In this document: one piece after another, positions 42,828 through 54,467 of the stretch
Numbering within the stretch: the first letter of the stretch is position 1
Layout: each line of letters begins with the position of its first letter
Translations under genes and position numbers: made by a program
The notes under the pieces: model-generated
Seen by the model: only the letters and a program-made list of their open reading frames with translations
What the model was told of the DNA's origin: nothing
Database searches by the model: none
NCBI GenBank assembly: GCA_963920525.1
Contig: OY986438.1
Location: forward strand, 97,823,349-97,887,348
Length of the DNA: 64,000 nucleotides
Direction: 5' to 3'
Source of the DNA: Dichetophora obliterata
Taxonomy: Eukaryota > Arthropoda > Insecta > Diptera > Sciomyzidae

Positions 42828-43974
42828 CTAGTAAGCCCGTGTGGCGTTAAAACGCCAAAATCAAACATACCTAGATTTTATTTTAAGCTATTGAATAGAT
42901 TTTCAACTGATCAAAATTGAAACGAAATTAATTTTGGCCTTTTTGCAATACACGCGGTATTGCACCCGCAACGACGATATAATGTTAGCATATTTAATTG
43001 CATACCCAAATTTATTTTAAATATATAGGAGTAAGAATATTTCTTGATTTTCAGTTGAAAAATGCATGAACAAAAATATTTCATTACCAGTTTCCAATTT
43101 CTGATTAACTTTTTGTGTAAATTTTTAAAAATTAAAAAAATTTTCCTACCAAAAGTTTAGAAATATTTTTTTAACTGTAAGAAATCATTTTAGTATCACT
43201 CTGATATTGAATACACCAATTCATAGCAGATAAATTATAAAAGATTATTCCTCAGTATAACAGTTTCATTGCTATTAGCCGATAGATGGCGCTAAATACC
43301 TCACATATTTTTAATCACATACTGAAATTAAGGTACTATTACAGTGTGTAGCTATAAAAAACCCATTTTTTATTAATTTTTTGTTCCTAGTATTATTAAT
43401 TTAAATGATTCAGATTTTTTAAATAATGAAGAGTTATTCATGAGGAAATAAAAAAAAATTTTTGTCTTTATAGATATTGTTAATATTCTAAAAGGCGTTG
43501 AAGTTAGCGTGTTTAAAAAATTGTTGCAATTGGCTTCTCGTCTCTAGCATTTACAAAGCATCTAAAAGTAAAAAACCAAAGTTCATTCTTGAGTTAAGGG
43601 TTGTAGTTGAGCACTCAACCTACGCAAATAAAAATAAAATAAAAAAATGGCATGCGTTGAAAAAAATGCACAAAAAAACTCTTTTTTGACGAAACTTTCA
43701 GCCGTAAGACCTTAAAGAACCATATGCTAATGAAGAAATATTGATTTTTAATCTTTCACACACTGTAATGGTACCTTAAGAAAAGAAAAAGCAACATAAC
43801 AATTATCTGCAAGCTTTAACTCGCTATAACTTAAAAATGTACATTTTTAAGAAATAAAAAGTTCAGTTTGCACATCTACAGGTCTAAACCTACCAAACCA
43901 TACTAAATTTATTAAGATTGGACTTGTACTTAAAAAGCCTTACGCCGCACAAATTTTACGTTTGCATAATATAT
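42828..43974 (-). mobile_element. Non-autonomous Helitron, minus strand, copy 1
   Basis: On the minus strand the 3' end reads GGCGTTTTAACGCC (hairpin), ACACGGGCTTA, then CTAG followed by T, the classic Helitron terminus at an AT site. It aligns with 55964-58256 over both ends, including 'tttaactcgctataac' and 'aaaaagccttacgccg' near the 5' end. That 5' end is interrupted by a MITE at 43975. No Rep coding remains; the short frame at 43498-43689 has no known domain. Confidence 0.68.
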
Positions 43975-44222
43975 CGTCGCCCTAATTCTAATAGGATTTA
44001 AGTCAAAATTCGACAAAGTAACGTTTATTAGCGGTTTAGGTAGATTGGTCAAAACTACATCTATGTCCTTTTTTAGTTTTTAATGTTTGTATGAAAAAAA
44101 GGTAGGTAGAACGTTTGAAACAATACATTATCGTATGAACTTCATACAAATAATAAAAAGTTTTCTTTGCCTCCTGAACAGTAGATAAGCTTGACTTAAG
44201 TCGTATTAGAATTAGGTAGACG
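43975..44222. mobile_element. TIR MITE inserted in the Helitron 5' end
   Basis: CGTCGCCCTAATTCTAATAG matches the inverted right end CGTCTACCTAATTCTAATAC. ATAT-type flanks stand on both sides. Comparison with 58240-58256 shows the uninterrupted Helitron end 'gtaatatatataaga'. 248 bp, non-coding. Confidence 0.65.
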
Positions 44223-44260
44223 ATATATAACATTAGCTTGTTAAAAAAATATTAAAAGAA

Positions 44261-45366
44261 ATGAAAAATTATATCATAGATTCTGAAAATGAGGAAAACA
44301 ACTGCAATCTGAGCATTCGTCGTAGGTCTAAGCGGGTATACAATTCCATGCCAAAAAACCAAGTTCAAAATGCAAAGAGAATGCGGGTAAGGGATACATG
44401 GGATTTTCGATAGCTAGGGGTAAGCAAATTCAAAATTCACCGAAACCAACGAGAAAACTTGGGTCAAAGTGTGTATCGGCAACTTGAATGGCGAATAAGT
44501 CCAGACATTGCGAAAAGTTTAGTGATGGTGCGAGACAAGAGATATTTGATACATTTTGGGACTTGAATTGGGAAGCCAACCGCGTGTTTGTGCAAGCTCA
44601 TGTATCGAAAGCATTTACAAAAAGCACCACAGTCAAAATTTGGAAAAGGCAAAATAGTTTTACGTTCAAACTACCTTACAACCACGATTCGCTACAGGTA
44701 TGTCGAAACATGTTTCTGTCAACACTTAGCTTGAAAATTGACATGGTTAAGTCCTCGTTGGAATAACAAAAAAAAGTCGCTGTTCACGAGGAAAAACGAA
44801 GAAAGGTCGGTTTCACAACTCATCTAAACGAGTATTTGTAGAGTTTGGAAAAGATGGACAGCCACTACTGTAGAAAAAACAGCGTCAAACAAAATATTGC
44901 AGCCATAAAAATAGAAAAAATTAAATACCAATCGATTTACAAGCCCCATGATTATGTGCGAATTACGAAAGAAGCCAGAAAAAATGTAAAAATTAATGAA
45001 AAACTCATTAAAAACTATTCGATTCAAAATATCTATATTTTGATTTTTTTTTTAAATTATAAGGATGAAAATCTGCTTCGGTTCACTTCAATTCGACCAG
45101 GTCGCAAAAATGGTGATCCAACAGTTTCGCATCTAAAATCACTTATATATGAGCCCACCAGCACCGTTAAATTCGAAGTTGATTTCGACCAAAATTATAC
45201 CCATCTCCCCGATAAAATTCAAAAATACATTGGACATACGACACCTGCCCAGTTGCATACAACTCAACTTTCAATCGCATCGAACAAGTGGAAACATCTA
45301 CAGGAACTTAAAGCTGTAATTCCAAACGAATATAATCATTTTTATGACAACATCGAATACAAATAA
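44261..45366 (+). pseudogene. Decayed transposase-like repeat gene, internally deleted
   Basis: Pieces in order: an acidic/basic N terminus from ATG 44261 (MKNYIIDSENEENN, RRRSKRVYN) ending at TAG near 44412; RHCEKFSDGARQEIFDTFWD with SLQVCRNMFLSTLSL (44488-44766); and SHYCRKNS then, after a gap, FTSIRPGRKNGDPTVSHLKS to EYNHFYDNIEYK (44845-45366). I recognise the layout from an abundant insect repeat-encoded family of about 600-700 residues, whose name and reaction I do not know. The central part, including any acidic catalytic region, is missing. It is dead. Confidence 0.5.
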
Positions 45367-46037
45367 AATAATAACATAACTTGACAGTATCTTTGACTTT
45401 TCTTTTCATGTTAAATACGAAAATTGTTGAAAAAAACACCAACAATAAAAACAGCAAAGTTTTACTGTTGATTTCTTACAAAAAATTGTGTTTTTTCTAC
45501 TATACAAACACCTTTATCTGCATTTATAGTAAATTTTTTCTGGACATAACCCGCTATCTGCCTTCCGTGGACACCTCTGAACAACATTGTAGAATATTGA
45601 TTTTTCAAAAATTCTTAAATAAGAGAATGAAACGGTTCTTTTCGCTCTCCTGAAAACTTGTACTTTTTCAGATAGAAGAAAATTAATATTGGCCCTCGAT
45701 ATGTATTTGGAAACTTAAACATTAATCTATTTTAATTTCATTTGTGCTTTAAAATAGATTCTTTTTCGTTATTTTTTATTTAAATTATTTTTTAACCCAA
45801 GGCTTTTTGCACCCTTATTTAACGACACATTAGTTGCTTTAATTTGCGTTATAATTAAGAAAAGCCGCAAATAATATTAAGCAATATGTTTTTGAAATCA
45901 ATTTACAGCAAATGCTGTTCAAAATATTAAAACCATACTTCTTTTCTCTCGCATATGTTTGGGTTGAAGTAAGCAAACTATTTTATAATTCTTATACGTA
46001 AATATTTGTTTTTGCAAGTTTAATCGCCTGTTGCGTT
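45367..46037. other. AT-rich 3' flank of PHAF1, no gene seen
   Basis: Expected to hold the PHAF1 3' UTR (minus strand). Short frame 45381-45653 is not supported by any motif. Confidence 0.4.
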
Positions 46038-47351
46038 TCACGCGACAGTCAAACGAATATCTTGCATTTTATGCTGTTGCCACAAATGGTCTGGTTGCTG
46101 CGGTGGTGTAGTATTGTACAAAGTCACCGATGCTATGTGATTATTTGGCATCACTTCAAATATAATATCCTGATAACCATAGCAGAAAGTGGAGCCAAAA
46201 GGATTGGCAGTGTTCGTAGAACTGGCACGATGCAAAACTACTGGCCGCTCAGAGGGTACCAACACATTGCTTATCTCATCCCACTTCGAATAAGCTGTTA
46301 TCTTCACAGCGTCATCACCACCTATGACACCGTTCATAAGATTTGCATGGTCTTGCACTCGATCCGGTTTCAACGGGAACTGAAACTCGCAGCGATGATA
46401 CATGTTAAAATTAAAGTGTCCCGGGTAGTTGGTGTGGAGTATGAATTTTTTGCATGTCTGTGTGCGCGCATCAAACAAAACATCAATGCCGAGTGTGAAA
46501 TAGTTGAAGAATATGTCACTACGTTTGTTCTGCGCCTGACGATTTACATTTGATGAGTGAATTTTCATCTTGTCCTCGCTTTTAAAAAATATGCGATTTG
46601 GGGCGCCTAGATTCATGGCCACGTCCTGGCAACTATCGCCGAAAAGCACTTCTCTGGTAAAGCACTGTCGACGAGGTTCCAATGCACGTCCAGTGCCTTC
46701 CGTAAATAACTTCAGTTTGAGTCCTTTCGTCTGACCATATGAATTTCGCACCACATTAGCCGATTCCAGATACATTTGGCGATTGTAACATGATAGCGGC
46801 AGTGCGGGTGGACGATTCTCGGCTACATTACTTCCAGAGTAAAGCGCCATTTTGGAAACTACTGGCGAAGCTCCGCTAAGAAATACGAGTGAGCCCAAAC
46901 CATGCGCATATCCAGCATGAAGTTTGCTATCTACAGGAAAGTAGAAACTCAAGCCACGAAAATGCAAAGCAAATAATTGCTTAGCAGCATCATAAACACC
47001 AGGATGTGTGGCACCAAAAGAGTGTTCAATTTGCTCTATAGAGGGCAATACTTCAGGTGAATTAAAGTAGACACAACAGTACTTGAGTTTCACGAGCTTC
47101 ATGTTGAAAACTTCGATTGTTTTTAGACGTTGTACAACAGGATCAAATATGAGGCGTACTCCGTCCTGTGGCAGATTAATGATCAGATCTACACCAAGCG
47201 GATTTGTGTCGGAATAGAGAACTTGAACGCCCTTAATTATACCGACCTGCGACTGTATAATTGCTATGGCCTGCGAAAAATGCATGCCCAGCACAAATTC
47301 CCAGCTTTCGCATCCGAGTGAGATCTCAGGCACAATTTCCAAATCCAGCAT
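46038..47351 (-). CDS. PHAF1: PHAF1 / C16orf70 (UPF0183) homologue
   Basis: 437 residues from the chosen start, near the 422 of human PHAF1. The mammalian protein acts with BCAS3 at the phagophore during autophagy; the same role is inferred here. Conserved blocks are MLDLEIVPEISLGCESWEF at the N terminus, FGATHPGVYDAAKQLFALHF, FRGLSFYFPVDS, FGDSCQDVAMNLGAP, FFKSEDKMKIHS, FFNYFTLGIDVLFDA, HTNYPGHFNFNMYHRCEF and NPFGSTFCYGYQDIIFEVM. The frame is open 31 codons further upstream (to 47444), but family proteins begin at MLDLE, and a GTAAGT lies in the extension (about 47413-47418), suggesting 5' UTR or intron there. Single coding exon with no defect. I recall the Drosophila counterpart as CG7083 (not verified). 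Confidence 0.93.
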   Translation of the reverse strand: MLDLEIVPEISLGCESWEFVLGMHFSQAIAIIQSQVGIIKGVQVLYSDTNPLGVDLIINLPQDGVRLIFDPVVQRLKTIEVFNMKLVKLKYCCVYFNSPEVLPSIEQIEHSFGATHPGVYDAAKQLFALHFRGLSFYFPVDSKLHAGYAHGLGSLVFLSGASPVVSKMALYSGSNVAENRPPALPLSCYNRQMYLESANVVRNSYGQTKGLKLKLFTEGTGRALEPRRQCFTREVLFGDSCQDVAMNLGAPNRIFFKSEDKMKIHSSNVNRQAQNKRSDIFFNYFTLGIDVLFDARTQTCKKFILHTNYPGHFNFNMYHRCEFQFPLKPDRVQDHANLMNGVIGGDDAVKITAYSKWDEISNVLVPSERPVVLHRASSTNTANPFGSTFCYGYQDIIFEVMPNNHIASVTLYNTTPPQQPDHLWQQHKMQDIRLTVA

Positions 47352-47890
47352 TTTGGCTTCGGAATCTATTATCAGATCATGTAGAAAAGGACTTCCAATA
47401 AAAACAGGTAAGTTGCACTTACCAAGGAAATATATGGTTACCAATATCTAAGTCCAACCTTCTGTTGGGTAAAGATAAGCGCAGAGGCCTTTGTTATTCT
47501 CCTGCGTAGTTTTTCTTTTTATTTTAGCTTCTATTTACCACTACACTGACATGTAATCTAAAACGCAAATAATTAAATAGCCTTAAGTGTTCACTTCATT
47601 TCGAGAATGTTTCGTATTATCACCTTTTGATTGCTTCCTCCTAGAATTATAGCGAACGCGAAATTGTGTAATTAAAAAAAATTTATTTTTGTAGATAAAC
47701 GAAAATTACTGCTTCCTTTCACGAAAGTGAAAAAAACAAAATATGAATAATTTTTTACTTTCAACCAAGTCTCTTCGATTCAATATTGAAAAACAAATTA
47801 AAAAATTGCATTCAATGGTGCTGTTCACGCGAGAGTTGCTACAAAGTTTACTTTTGACGTATTGCAAAGACGCACAATGTAACTGATCAG
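47352..47890. other. Upstream region of PHAF1
   Basis: Should contain the PHAF1 promoter and possibly a non-coding first exon. No element was identified with confidence. Confidence 0.4.
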
Positions 47891-47894
47891 AGTG

Positions 47895-48340
47895 TTTTGA
47901 CGAAAATGCGCAAATTTATATGAAAAAATTAAAAAAATTTCATAAAGTTTCAAACGCAATCAAACAAAAATAATATTTTTATTTTTTTTTATTTTTAAGC
48001 ATATCTTATAAGAACTCTTTCTCAACATATTCTCAAAATTTGGGAAGCCAAAAATAAAAGCTAAGGATTTTATGACCTGTCGCCTGGAGGATTTTTTGAT
48101 GAAAATGCGCAAATTTACATAAAAAAAGAATTTTTTTATAAAGTTTCAAGCACAATTACAAAATAAAAACATTTTTGTATGTTTTTATTGTTAAGTATGT
48201 CTTAAGTTTGCCTTTCTTAACACATCCCAAAATTTTGTCCCAGACTACTTTCAAACTATTTTAGGACTTTTCTAAAGCATGTTTTGACGAAAATGAGCAA
48301 AAAATGCATACCACAAAATACATGACAGAGTGAAAAAGGC
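47895..48340. repeat. About 190-198 bp tandem repeat, 2.3 copies
   Basis: Units start at 'ttttgacgaaaatgcgcaaa' near 47895, 48093 and 48282. They share the order 'cataaagtttcaa', 'attgttaagtatgtctta'-like, 'ttctcaacatat' and 'ccaaaattt'. Diverged, non-coding. Confidence 0.7.
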
Positions 48341-49080
48341 TTTAATTTAAGGCTTTATTGTGCAAAGACAATAATGCATAGAGACTTGAAATATTTTTAC
48401 GTATACAAAAATCGATATCCTAAAACATTTTTTTTTAATATTTATGAATCTTCTTCTCGTGTCGAAAAAAATGGGCTTCATTCAGGGCGAAGATTTCTTG
48501 AGTTAAACGCATCTGATTTCATCGTAGTTCATCTTAAATTGTTTGTTAGGGTTTTGACTACAACATTTACTAGAATTATTAAGTTTGGTTACAATTTATT
48601 CTTCCTAATTTTATGCTGTCATTTTCAACCATTAAGATCATCGTGGGTTAGAATTGTAGTGAAGGTTGAAAGCTTAAATATGTAAAAATATTAATTGAAT
48701 GATGACAAAATTGTTTTCATTTCTGATCTCGATTTCTCTGACTTTGTGTAGAGTAGCTCAACGAATTATTTTGATAAGTCAATAAATTTCTGTTATTTTC
48801 TCTTATTCTTAAGATTTATGTTAAATTTAAACAAACCCATGCATTAAAATAAAAATATTTTTTAATTAATAAATTTCATTGAATATTTTGTTTTTTTCGA
48901 TCAAAAATAGAGATTAAAAATTTGATAAATCTATTTTTTATTAACTATTATAATAGTTCAAATTTTCAAAACAATAAATAGAGTAAATTTTTTGTTCTTT
49001 TACACCTATATTCGTAATATTTTTGCACAGAATCGCAAGCGACTGGAACAGCGACTGCAAGCAAATGATGTATGAATTAT
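48341..49080. other. AT-rich stretch, no gene seen
   Basis: The frame 48374-48685 has no recognised domain. Confidence 0.35.
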
Positions 49081-49084
49081 AATA

Positions 49085-49390
49085 TGACTTTTACTTTTGA
49101 TCGAAAAAATAAAAGTAAAATTTTAACTGTTATTTTTGATCGAAAAAATAAAAGTAAAATTTTTGCTTTTATATTTGATAAAAAAATTAAAGTCAAATTT
49201 TTAAATTTTATTTTTGATCAAAAAAAAATAAAGTAAATAAAATCAAGTATGATTTAAACTATCAAACATTTAGAATTTGTATTTAAATCATATAAAGTCA
49301 ACATAGTAAAATTTCAACTTTTATTTTTAATAAAAAAAAAAGTCAAATTTTAACTTTTATTTTTGATCGAAATAAAATTTGGTCAAAAAC
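49085..49390. repeat. AT-rich tandem repeat resembling foldback arm units
   Basis: Imperfect 45-55 bp units of 'ttttatttttgatcgaaaaaataaaagt' type, similar in style to the outer arms of element B. A 70-bp block with the 45-bp hairpin (49248-49292) is embedded. Confidence 0.55.
49248..49292. repeat. 45-bp hairpin repeat, copy 2
   Basis: Same hairpin as 11180-11224 (TATGATTTAAA arms), with matching flanks 'caagta' and 'tcaacata'. Confidence 0.6.
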
Positions 49391-49649
49391 TAACGATTAT
49401 TTATTGACTTTTTTAAAAAAATCAGAAAAATTAATATCATTAACGATTATTCCTTAACTTACAACCATCGCATTGCTATATTGAAATATCGAATAGACTT
49501 ACTCTTACCATTTGACTTTTTTAATAGAAATTTAGAAAATAACTGTTATTTTCGGTCACAGATTTATTAAAATCTAAATTAGTTAATTTCCTTTCTAATA
49601 CTTTTTAGAGTTTGAGATATTGCACTTTTATTCTTAATTTTGTGCGTGA

Positions 49650-49830
49650 AGTGCGTGGCAGATCTTGATGAAAATTGTATATGATAATTATGTGAATGAA
49701 GTCAATAAAAAATAGTTAACTTTTTGTCTAATACTTTCTACAACTCGAGATGCACTTTTAAAATTAATTTTGTATGGGAGGCGGATGAAGTGCGTGGCAA
49801 ATATAGATTAAATTTTTGAGTGGTCTTTTT
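49650..49830. repeat. Diverged 'gtgcgtggca' tandem repeat
   Basis: Two units of about 130 bp with 'aatttt.tg...gaagtgcgtggca.at', distantly like the 142-bp array at 9597. Confidence 0.4.
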
Positions 49831-50029
49831 GTGTATCCAATTAATAAAAAAATTAGTTACGATACGGTGTCCAAAAAGTCTAAAAATAAATTGGGTAAGC
49901 TAAACGGAAATTCTTCTGATTCTTGCAATGATTGTTACAACAAATATCAATTGCGCAAAGTTTTTAACAATTGTGTGGATTGATTGAAGAATTCTTTAAA
50001 ATGTAGTTTAAAGCAGTGTTCTATCGCTC

Positions 50030-50310
50030 ATGCAAATAGTCTCTTTTTTGTGCCATTTTATTCAACAGTGTGACGCAAATAGTTTTATGTTGCAAGAAAC
50101 CCAAACTGATTCTTTCAACAAAATTAATTTATCTGGCTTTAATTTTTTTCGTGGGGAAGTAAGGCGTGGTTGGGGAGGTACGGCTATCGTGAATAAAGAT
50201 AATATTCCACTTCGTAATTTAAAAGTTACAAGATTGATCTCTTCTTCAATAGAATGCAAATTTTCTAATTCGTGGCATCGTTTTTCATCTATTTATTTCC
50301 CTTCTATTGA
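50030..50310 (+). pseudogene. Jockey-type LINE endonuclease N-terminal fragment
   Basis: The frame reads ANSFMLQETQTDSFNKINLS and NFFRGEVRRGWGGTAIVNKD, the region around the metal-binding Glu (LQET) and GGTAI motif of LINE endonucleases. Upstream and downstream frames are not recognisable. A truncated remnant in a different subfamily from the 22410-26960 element. Confidence 0.6.
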
Positions 50311-50479
50311 AACCCCCATGAAACCCTTCCATTTGGGAATCTGTGGGATGCCCACCTCTGAAAAGTATTTACCACACATATACAGTGTATCCTCGAGACT
50401 CGGTACCAATCATATAATGTTTTTAACATACCGTAATTTTGTATTGGTTTTTTTACTGTTATTTAGAACGTGAAAATTT

Positions 50480-52145
50480 GAAGCTGTTCGGACTGCAGGG
50501 AATTTAATCATGTACAAATTTTATTGTGTCCACTTTCTCCTAAAATGAACGAGTGAGGATCTAGAAGACAAAAATATACGAAAAACATGAGTGACATTTT
50601 TTTTTAATTACCACCTTTCCAGAGCCGGTAGCACGAAAACGGTCCAGTTTAGTTGAGCCGTTGGCTGATGGTTGGTTTATTTGAATGGTGATAAGAGATT
50701 CGCATGAGAAAATTCATAATTTTTGCCATTCCAATAACAATCGCAATCGCACACAAAAATTAACGCATTCATACGGCTCAAGCTAGTAAACAACGGTTTG
50801 CAAATCAATACGAAGGCAGCATTCAGACAATCAAGACATTCGGATGCTTCGCTTGAAACTCGAGTGTCTGCTGCTGAATGAATATATTTTCATTCTTTCC
50901 TGCCGTTCTATAGCAACGTGTTATTCTTTGTGCTGTTTGTTTCCATTTAGTTAATTTTTTTGCGTACCCATTCATGTTTAATATTTAATTAAATATCCGC
51001 GACAAATGGGTACTTTAAATGTCGCACAGCAAACAACACGAAAGCTGCAATTCGTTAGAGTTCACTGAAAGCCGCAGTTAATATTCTTTTCTTGGAGCGA
51101 ATGAACATAAAAGCATGCATTTTTCTTGCGAATGTTAGTAATGTCTTGCTTCGTTGCGCATTCTTGTGTCGTAGACGTTCGTTATCACTAGCGCTCTTAC
51201 GCTATGGCGTGTGTGTCCACAGCGATTCACACATGCATTCGCGTAGCCTTACATGTAAGCTATTCGGATTATCTGGGTTAATTTAAATGCAGAACGCATA
51301 TTCGAAGCTCGTATATGTACGAGACACTCTAAACGTCATTTGAATGCACTCATGCTGTTCTCTCTGATGGTGATACTTGCGATCAGCGGTATCTAATTAG
51401 CTCTATTGCGCTGTTTTGTTACTATAATCCCCAACTACTTGTATTCTTAAGTATGTAACACACCAGAAGAGTTAAATGACACTTTGTCCAGTGCTGTTAA
51501 GGAAAACCAGTAGGTTGTTTATTTTTATAGTTGTAAAGTTCCCCTAAATTTTTTAAAAAGGCTTACCTAGCGTACTCAATCGACACCTGGCTAGGACGAG
51601 GAGAGTAAGTTTTTGTCATTATATCCGTCGCAACTGCCACAATTCATTATTATTGTAATTACAATATAATGTAACTATGCAATGACAGTATGCACCTCAT
51701 GTGGAAAGTCCACTTAAAAAGGGCTTATTTAACGAACTGGAGAAAAAACATTTCTTATTAACTGAAAGGATCCACAGATGTCTACAGTATGTACCTAACA
51801 TAACCAAGCTTGTAGCAAATTTAATAACCTTTCATTTCAGAACTTTTTCACTGCAACGCACCGTTTTCGAGTTATAAACTAAAAACTGAAAAATGGAACA
51901 TTTAAAGCCCTACCCCCCAGCGGCACCGGGATTTGGAGGGACTTTATTTTTTCTTGTTCGGAAGACCCCCCACCTACACATTCCTAAAGAAATTGGAACT
52001 AGTATTTTTAGTTTCTTTGATTTTACTATTTTGACTGGACTATTTGCAGAGTTGTGTCAAAGAGAGTGCCGAAATAATTTTCATGTCTGCTAATAAAAGT
52101 GCCAAGACAACTGACAAGTTAAATGTAAGTAAATAAAACATCTAC
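50480..52145. other. Stretch without supported gene
   Basis: Slightly GC-richer than its surroundings between 50800 and 51420, with loosely repeated 'cattcg' and 'gcatgca' motifs, but no coding signature. Frames 51092-51286 and 51893-52093 are unsupported. Confidence 0.35.
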
Positions 52146-52153
52146 AGCAGTAT

Positions 52154-52437
52154 CAGAGAGTATAAATTATATAGAGATTTCAGTTCGAAGTTCACTCAAG
52201 TTTCGTTGTACAAGCGTCCGGAAAATAGAAAAGCAAAACAAAAATAATTATGCTTTTTCCTCAGCAGTTGTTTCATGTGCACCAATAGAAAAGTATAGGC
52301 AGCGTCAAAACGAACGCTGAGGCAAAGCATAATTATTTTCGTTTTGTTTTTTTATTCTCCGGACGCTTGTACAACGAAACTTGAGTGAAATAGCATTCGA
52401 AGTCGAACTGGGACCTCTATATAATTTATACTCTCTG
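52154..52437. mobile_element. MITE with long (about 100 bp) imperfect inverted arms
   Basis: CAGAGAGTATAAATTATATA is inverted at the right end (TATATAATTTATACTCTCTG). Arms continue through 'aagtttcgttgtacaagcgt' and its inverse and 'ataattatgcttt'. GCAGTAT lies on both sides (52147-52153 and 52438-52444). 284 bp. Confidence 0.8.
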
Positions 52438-52666
52438 GCAGTATGTATTGACCGAAATGAAAACTTAAATAACTAATATAATAGTGATTTTTTAACGTGC
52501 CTAAAAAAGTTTTCACTTCTAAAATCCCAGCCAATTTAGTGAGCCGTTTATAAGTGCATCGGAGGACAAGGAACACCATTTAATTTTTATTTATATTTTT
52601 GACGTTAAAAGTAGGCATGGCTACATTTATTTATATAGTGATCGCTACTTGGACCTATAGCACCTA

Positions 52667-54170
52667 CAAACAGTCCGCGACAAAAAGTTAGCACTTGAAC
52701 TTTTCCCCAAATAATAATTTACTTTGAATGTTTAAACTATTTCTTTAGGTGTAATAAGTCATGTGGTTGTGCATGGTATTTTAAGTACACAATGATTAAA
52801 CAATCTGAGAGAAATACCGTTAGTTTACACAATATGAAAAAATGCTGCGACAAAATGATATCACATTATGGCGGATTGAGTTCAGTAAGTGTTAATAATC
52901 CGATAAAAAAACAAGTTTAGTAGTTAACGTAAAGTTACAATGTTAAATAAGTAAAAGTAATTAAAATTAAACTAAAATTTGAAAATGGCTTAACAGAGCG
53001 GAAGTGCAAGTTGCTTTAAATTTTTATTTAAAAATTTGAAAATTAGTGAAATCGTAAAAAATACATAAAAGTCATTGTGAATACAAATTTATTGAAAAAA
53101 CCTACAAAATTATGGTAAAGCCTTTAGCAGTGGATGTCCAAGTGAGGTTACACTACGAGTCGAGTGCACCATTTTTTGGGTAGCTTCAAATTCTAACATC
53201 ACTGCCAGAAAAATTGTTCAAACAGCTGGAGTGAAAGCACATGGCCGCAACGTGCAAAGGATTTTTAAAAAAATCAACTATAATTAAACTCAAAAAATTG
53301 CAAAGGAAATCGCCATTTACAGCAAAACATCGAGCAGCAAGATTGAAGTTTGCTGAAGATCACTTTAAGTGGAGAAAATGATGGCGCTGCGTATCAATCG
53401 CTGAGGAAGAAAGAGCTTATCCCAAGTCGTCGTCAACACAGGGGTAGATGAGTAATTGTATGGGCTGGAATTGACCATTGTAGAACGACTGAAATTAAGT
53501 TTGTTCCCACAAGAATGAATCGCCAAGATTATCTTAATTTAATTGATAATGAAATAGTTAATCGTGGGTCACAATTAACTAAAACTTCACTAATATTTTA
53601 ACAAAACAATGCTGCTGACCATACAGCAAGAATAGTAAAAAACTTCTTTCGAGAACAGGATATTAAATTATTGGAGTTTCCCGCACGATCACCTGACCTG
53701 AACATAATTGAAAACTGTTGGTGTTACCGTGGAAGGGAAGTTTATGTTAAAAATAGGCAATGTAATAACTTTCCGGAACTTAAAAGTAGCATAGTTTCGA
53801 ATTGGGAAGCGATACCGAGAAAATACATCAGCAAACTTTTTAATCACCACCAAATTACGGTACTGATTTTTTTAAAAACAAATGGAGGCTCCACTCAATA
53901 CTAAATAATAATTATAAAAATTAAAAAAAAAAATAATAATAATAAAAATTACAAATTGATATCTTGTGATTATTTGCTTTTTGTCAGACTACTGAATATA
54001 TTTTTGTTTTTTCTGAACAGCAAGTTCGATTTTTAAATGAAATTTCTATATATTTTAATTTTGTTTTCAAATCGAATTACTTTATAGTTAATACACATTT
54101 TTAATTTTAATCGCGTTCAATAAAATTTAAAAAAATTCCAATGTGCTATCTTTTTGTCGCGGAGTGTGCA
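52667..54170. mobile_element. Full-length dead Tc1-like transposon (1504 bp)
   Basis: The left end CAAACAGTCCGCGACAAAAA and the right end, reverse-complemented TGCACACTCCGCGACAAAAA, form TIRs bordered by TA (52665-52666 and 54171-54172). It encloses a broken Tc1-type transposase. Confidence 0.82.
53111..53904 (+). pseudogene. Tc1-like transposase pseudogene
   Basis: Starts MVKPLAVDVQVRLHYESS in the helix-turn-helix region, then KHRAARLKFAEDHFKW, then VIVWAGIDHCRTTEIKFVPT, and ends with an open frame HTARIVKNFFREQDIKLLEF and FPARSPDLNIIENCW, the conserved region around the last DDE residues. It is split by several stops and frameshifts, so transposition from this copy is not possible. Confidence 0.78.
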
Positions 54171-54467
54171 TACCAAGTTTAACTATCAAATCATGTTCAA
54201 CTCAAGAGTTATGATTTCCGAAAAAGTTGCGTAGATATAGTGCGATCACGCCTATTTGTAGTGCAGTTGCCGACAATAACCACACGAACTAAACTAAGAA
54301 CATTAGAGTAATAAAACTAAAGCGGTCTGAAAATTTTGTCGTGTCGTGAGTAACGGTGTCGCAAAAGTAGAGATTTTCCTCTACAAAAAGAAAAAAGAAA
54401 CGCCTAAAGAAATGTTCACTTAATAAAGTTGCAAATTGCATGAGCAGCAGTGCTGCCAGTTTAGCTA

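Noticed and set aside
44261..45366. A functional host gene
   Set aside because: Internal stop codons, a missing central part and repeat-family resemblance.
47352..47444. Upstream 31-codon extension of the PHAF1 frame
   Set aside because: Family proteins start at MLDLE, and the extension contains a splice-donor-like GTAAGT, so it is more likely UTR or intron.
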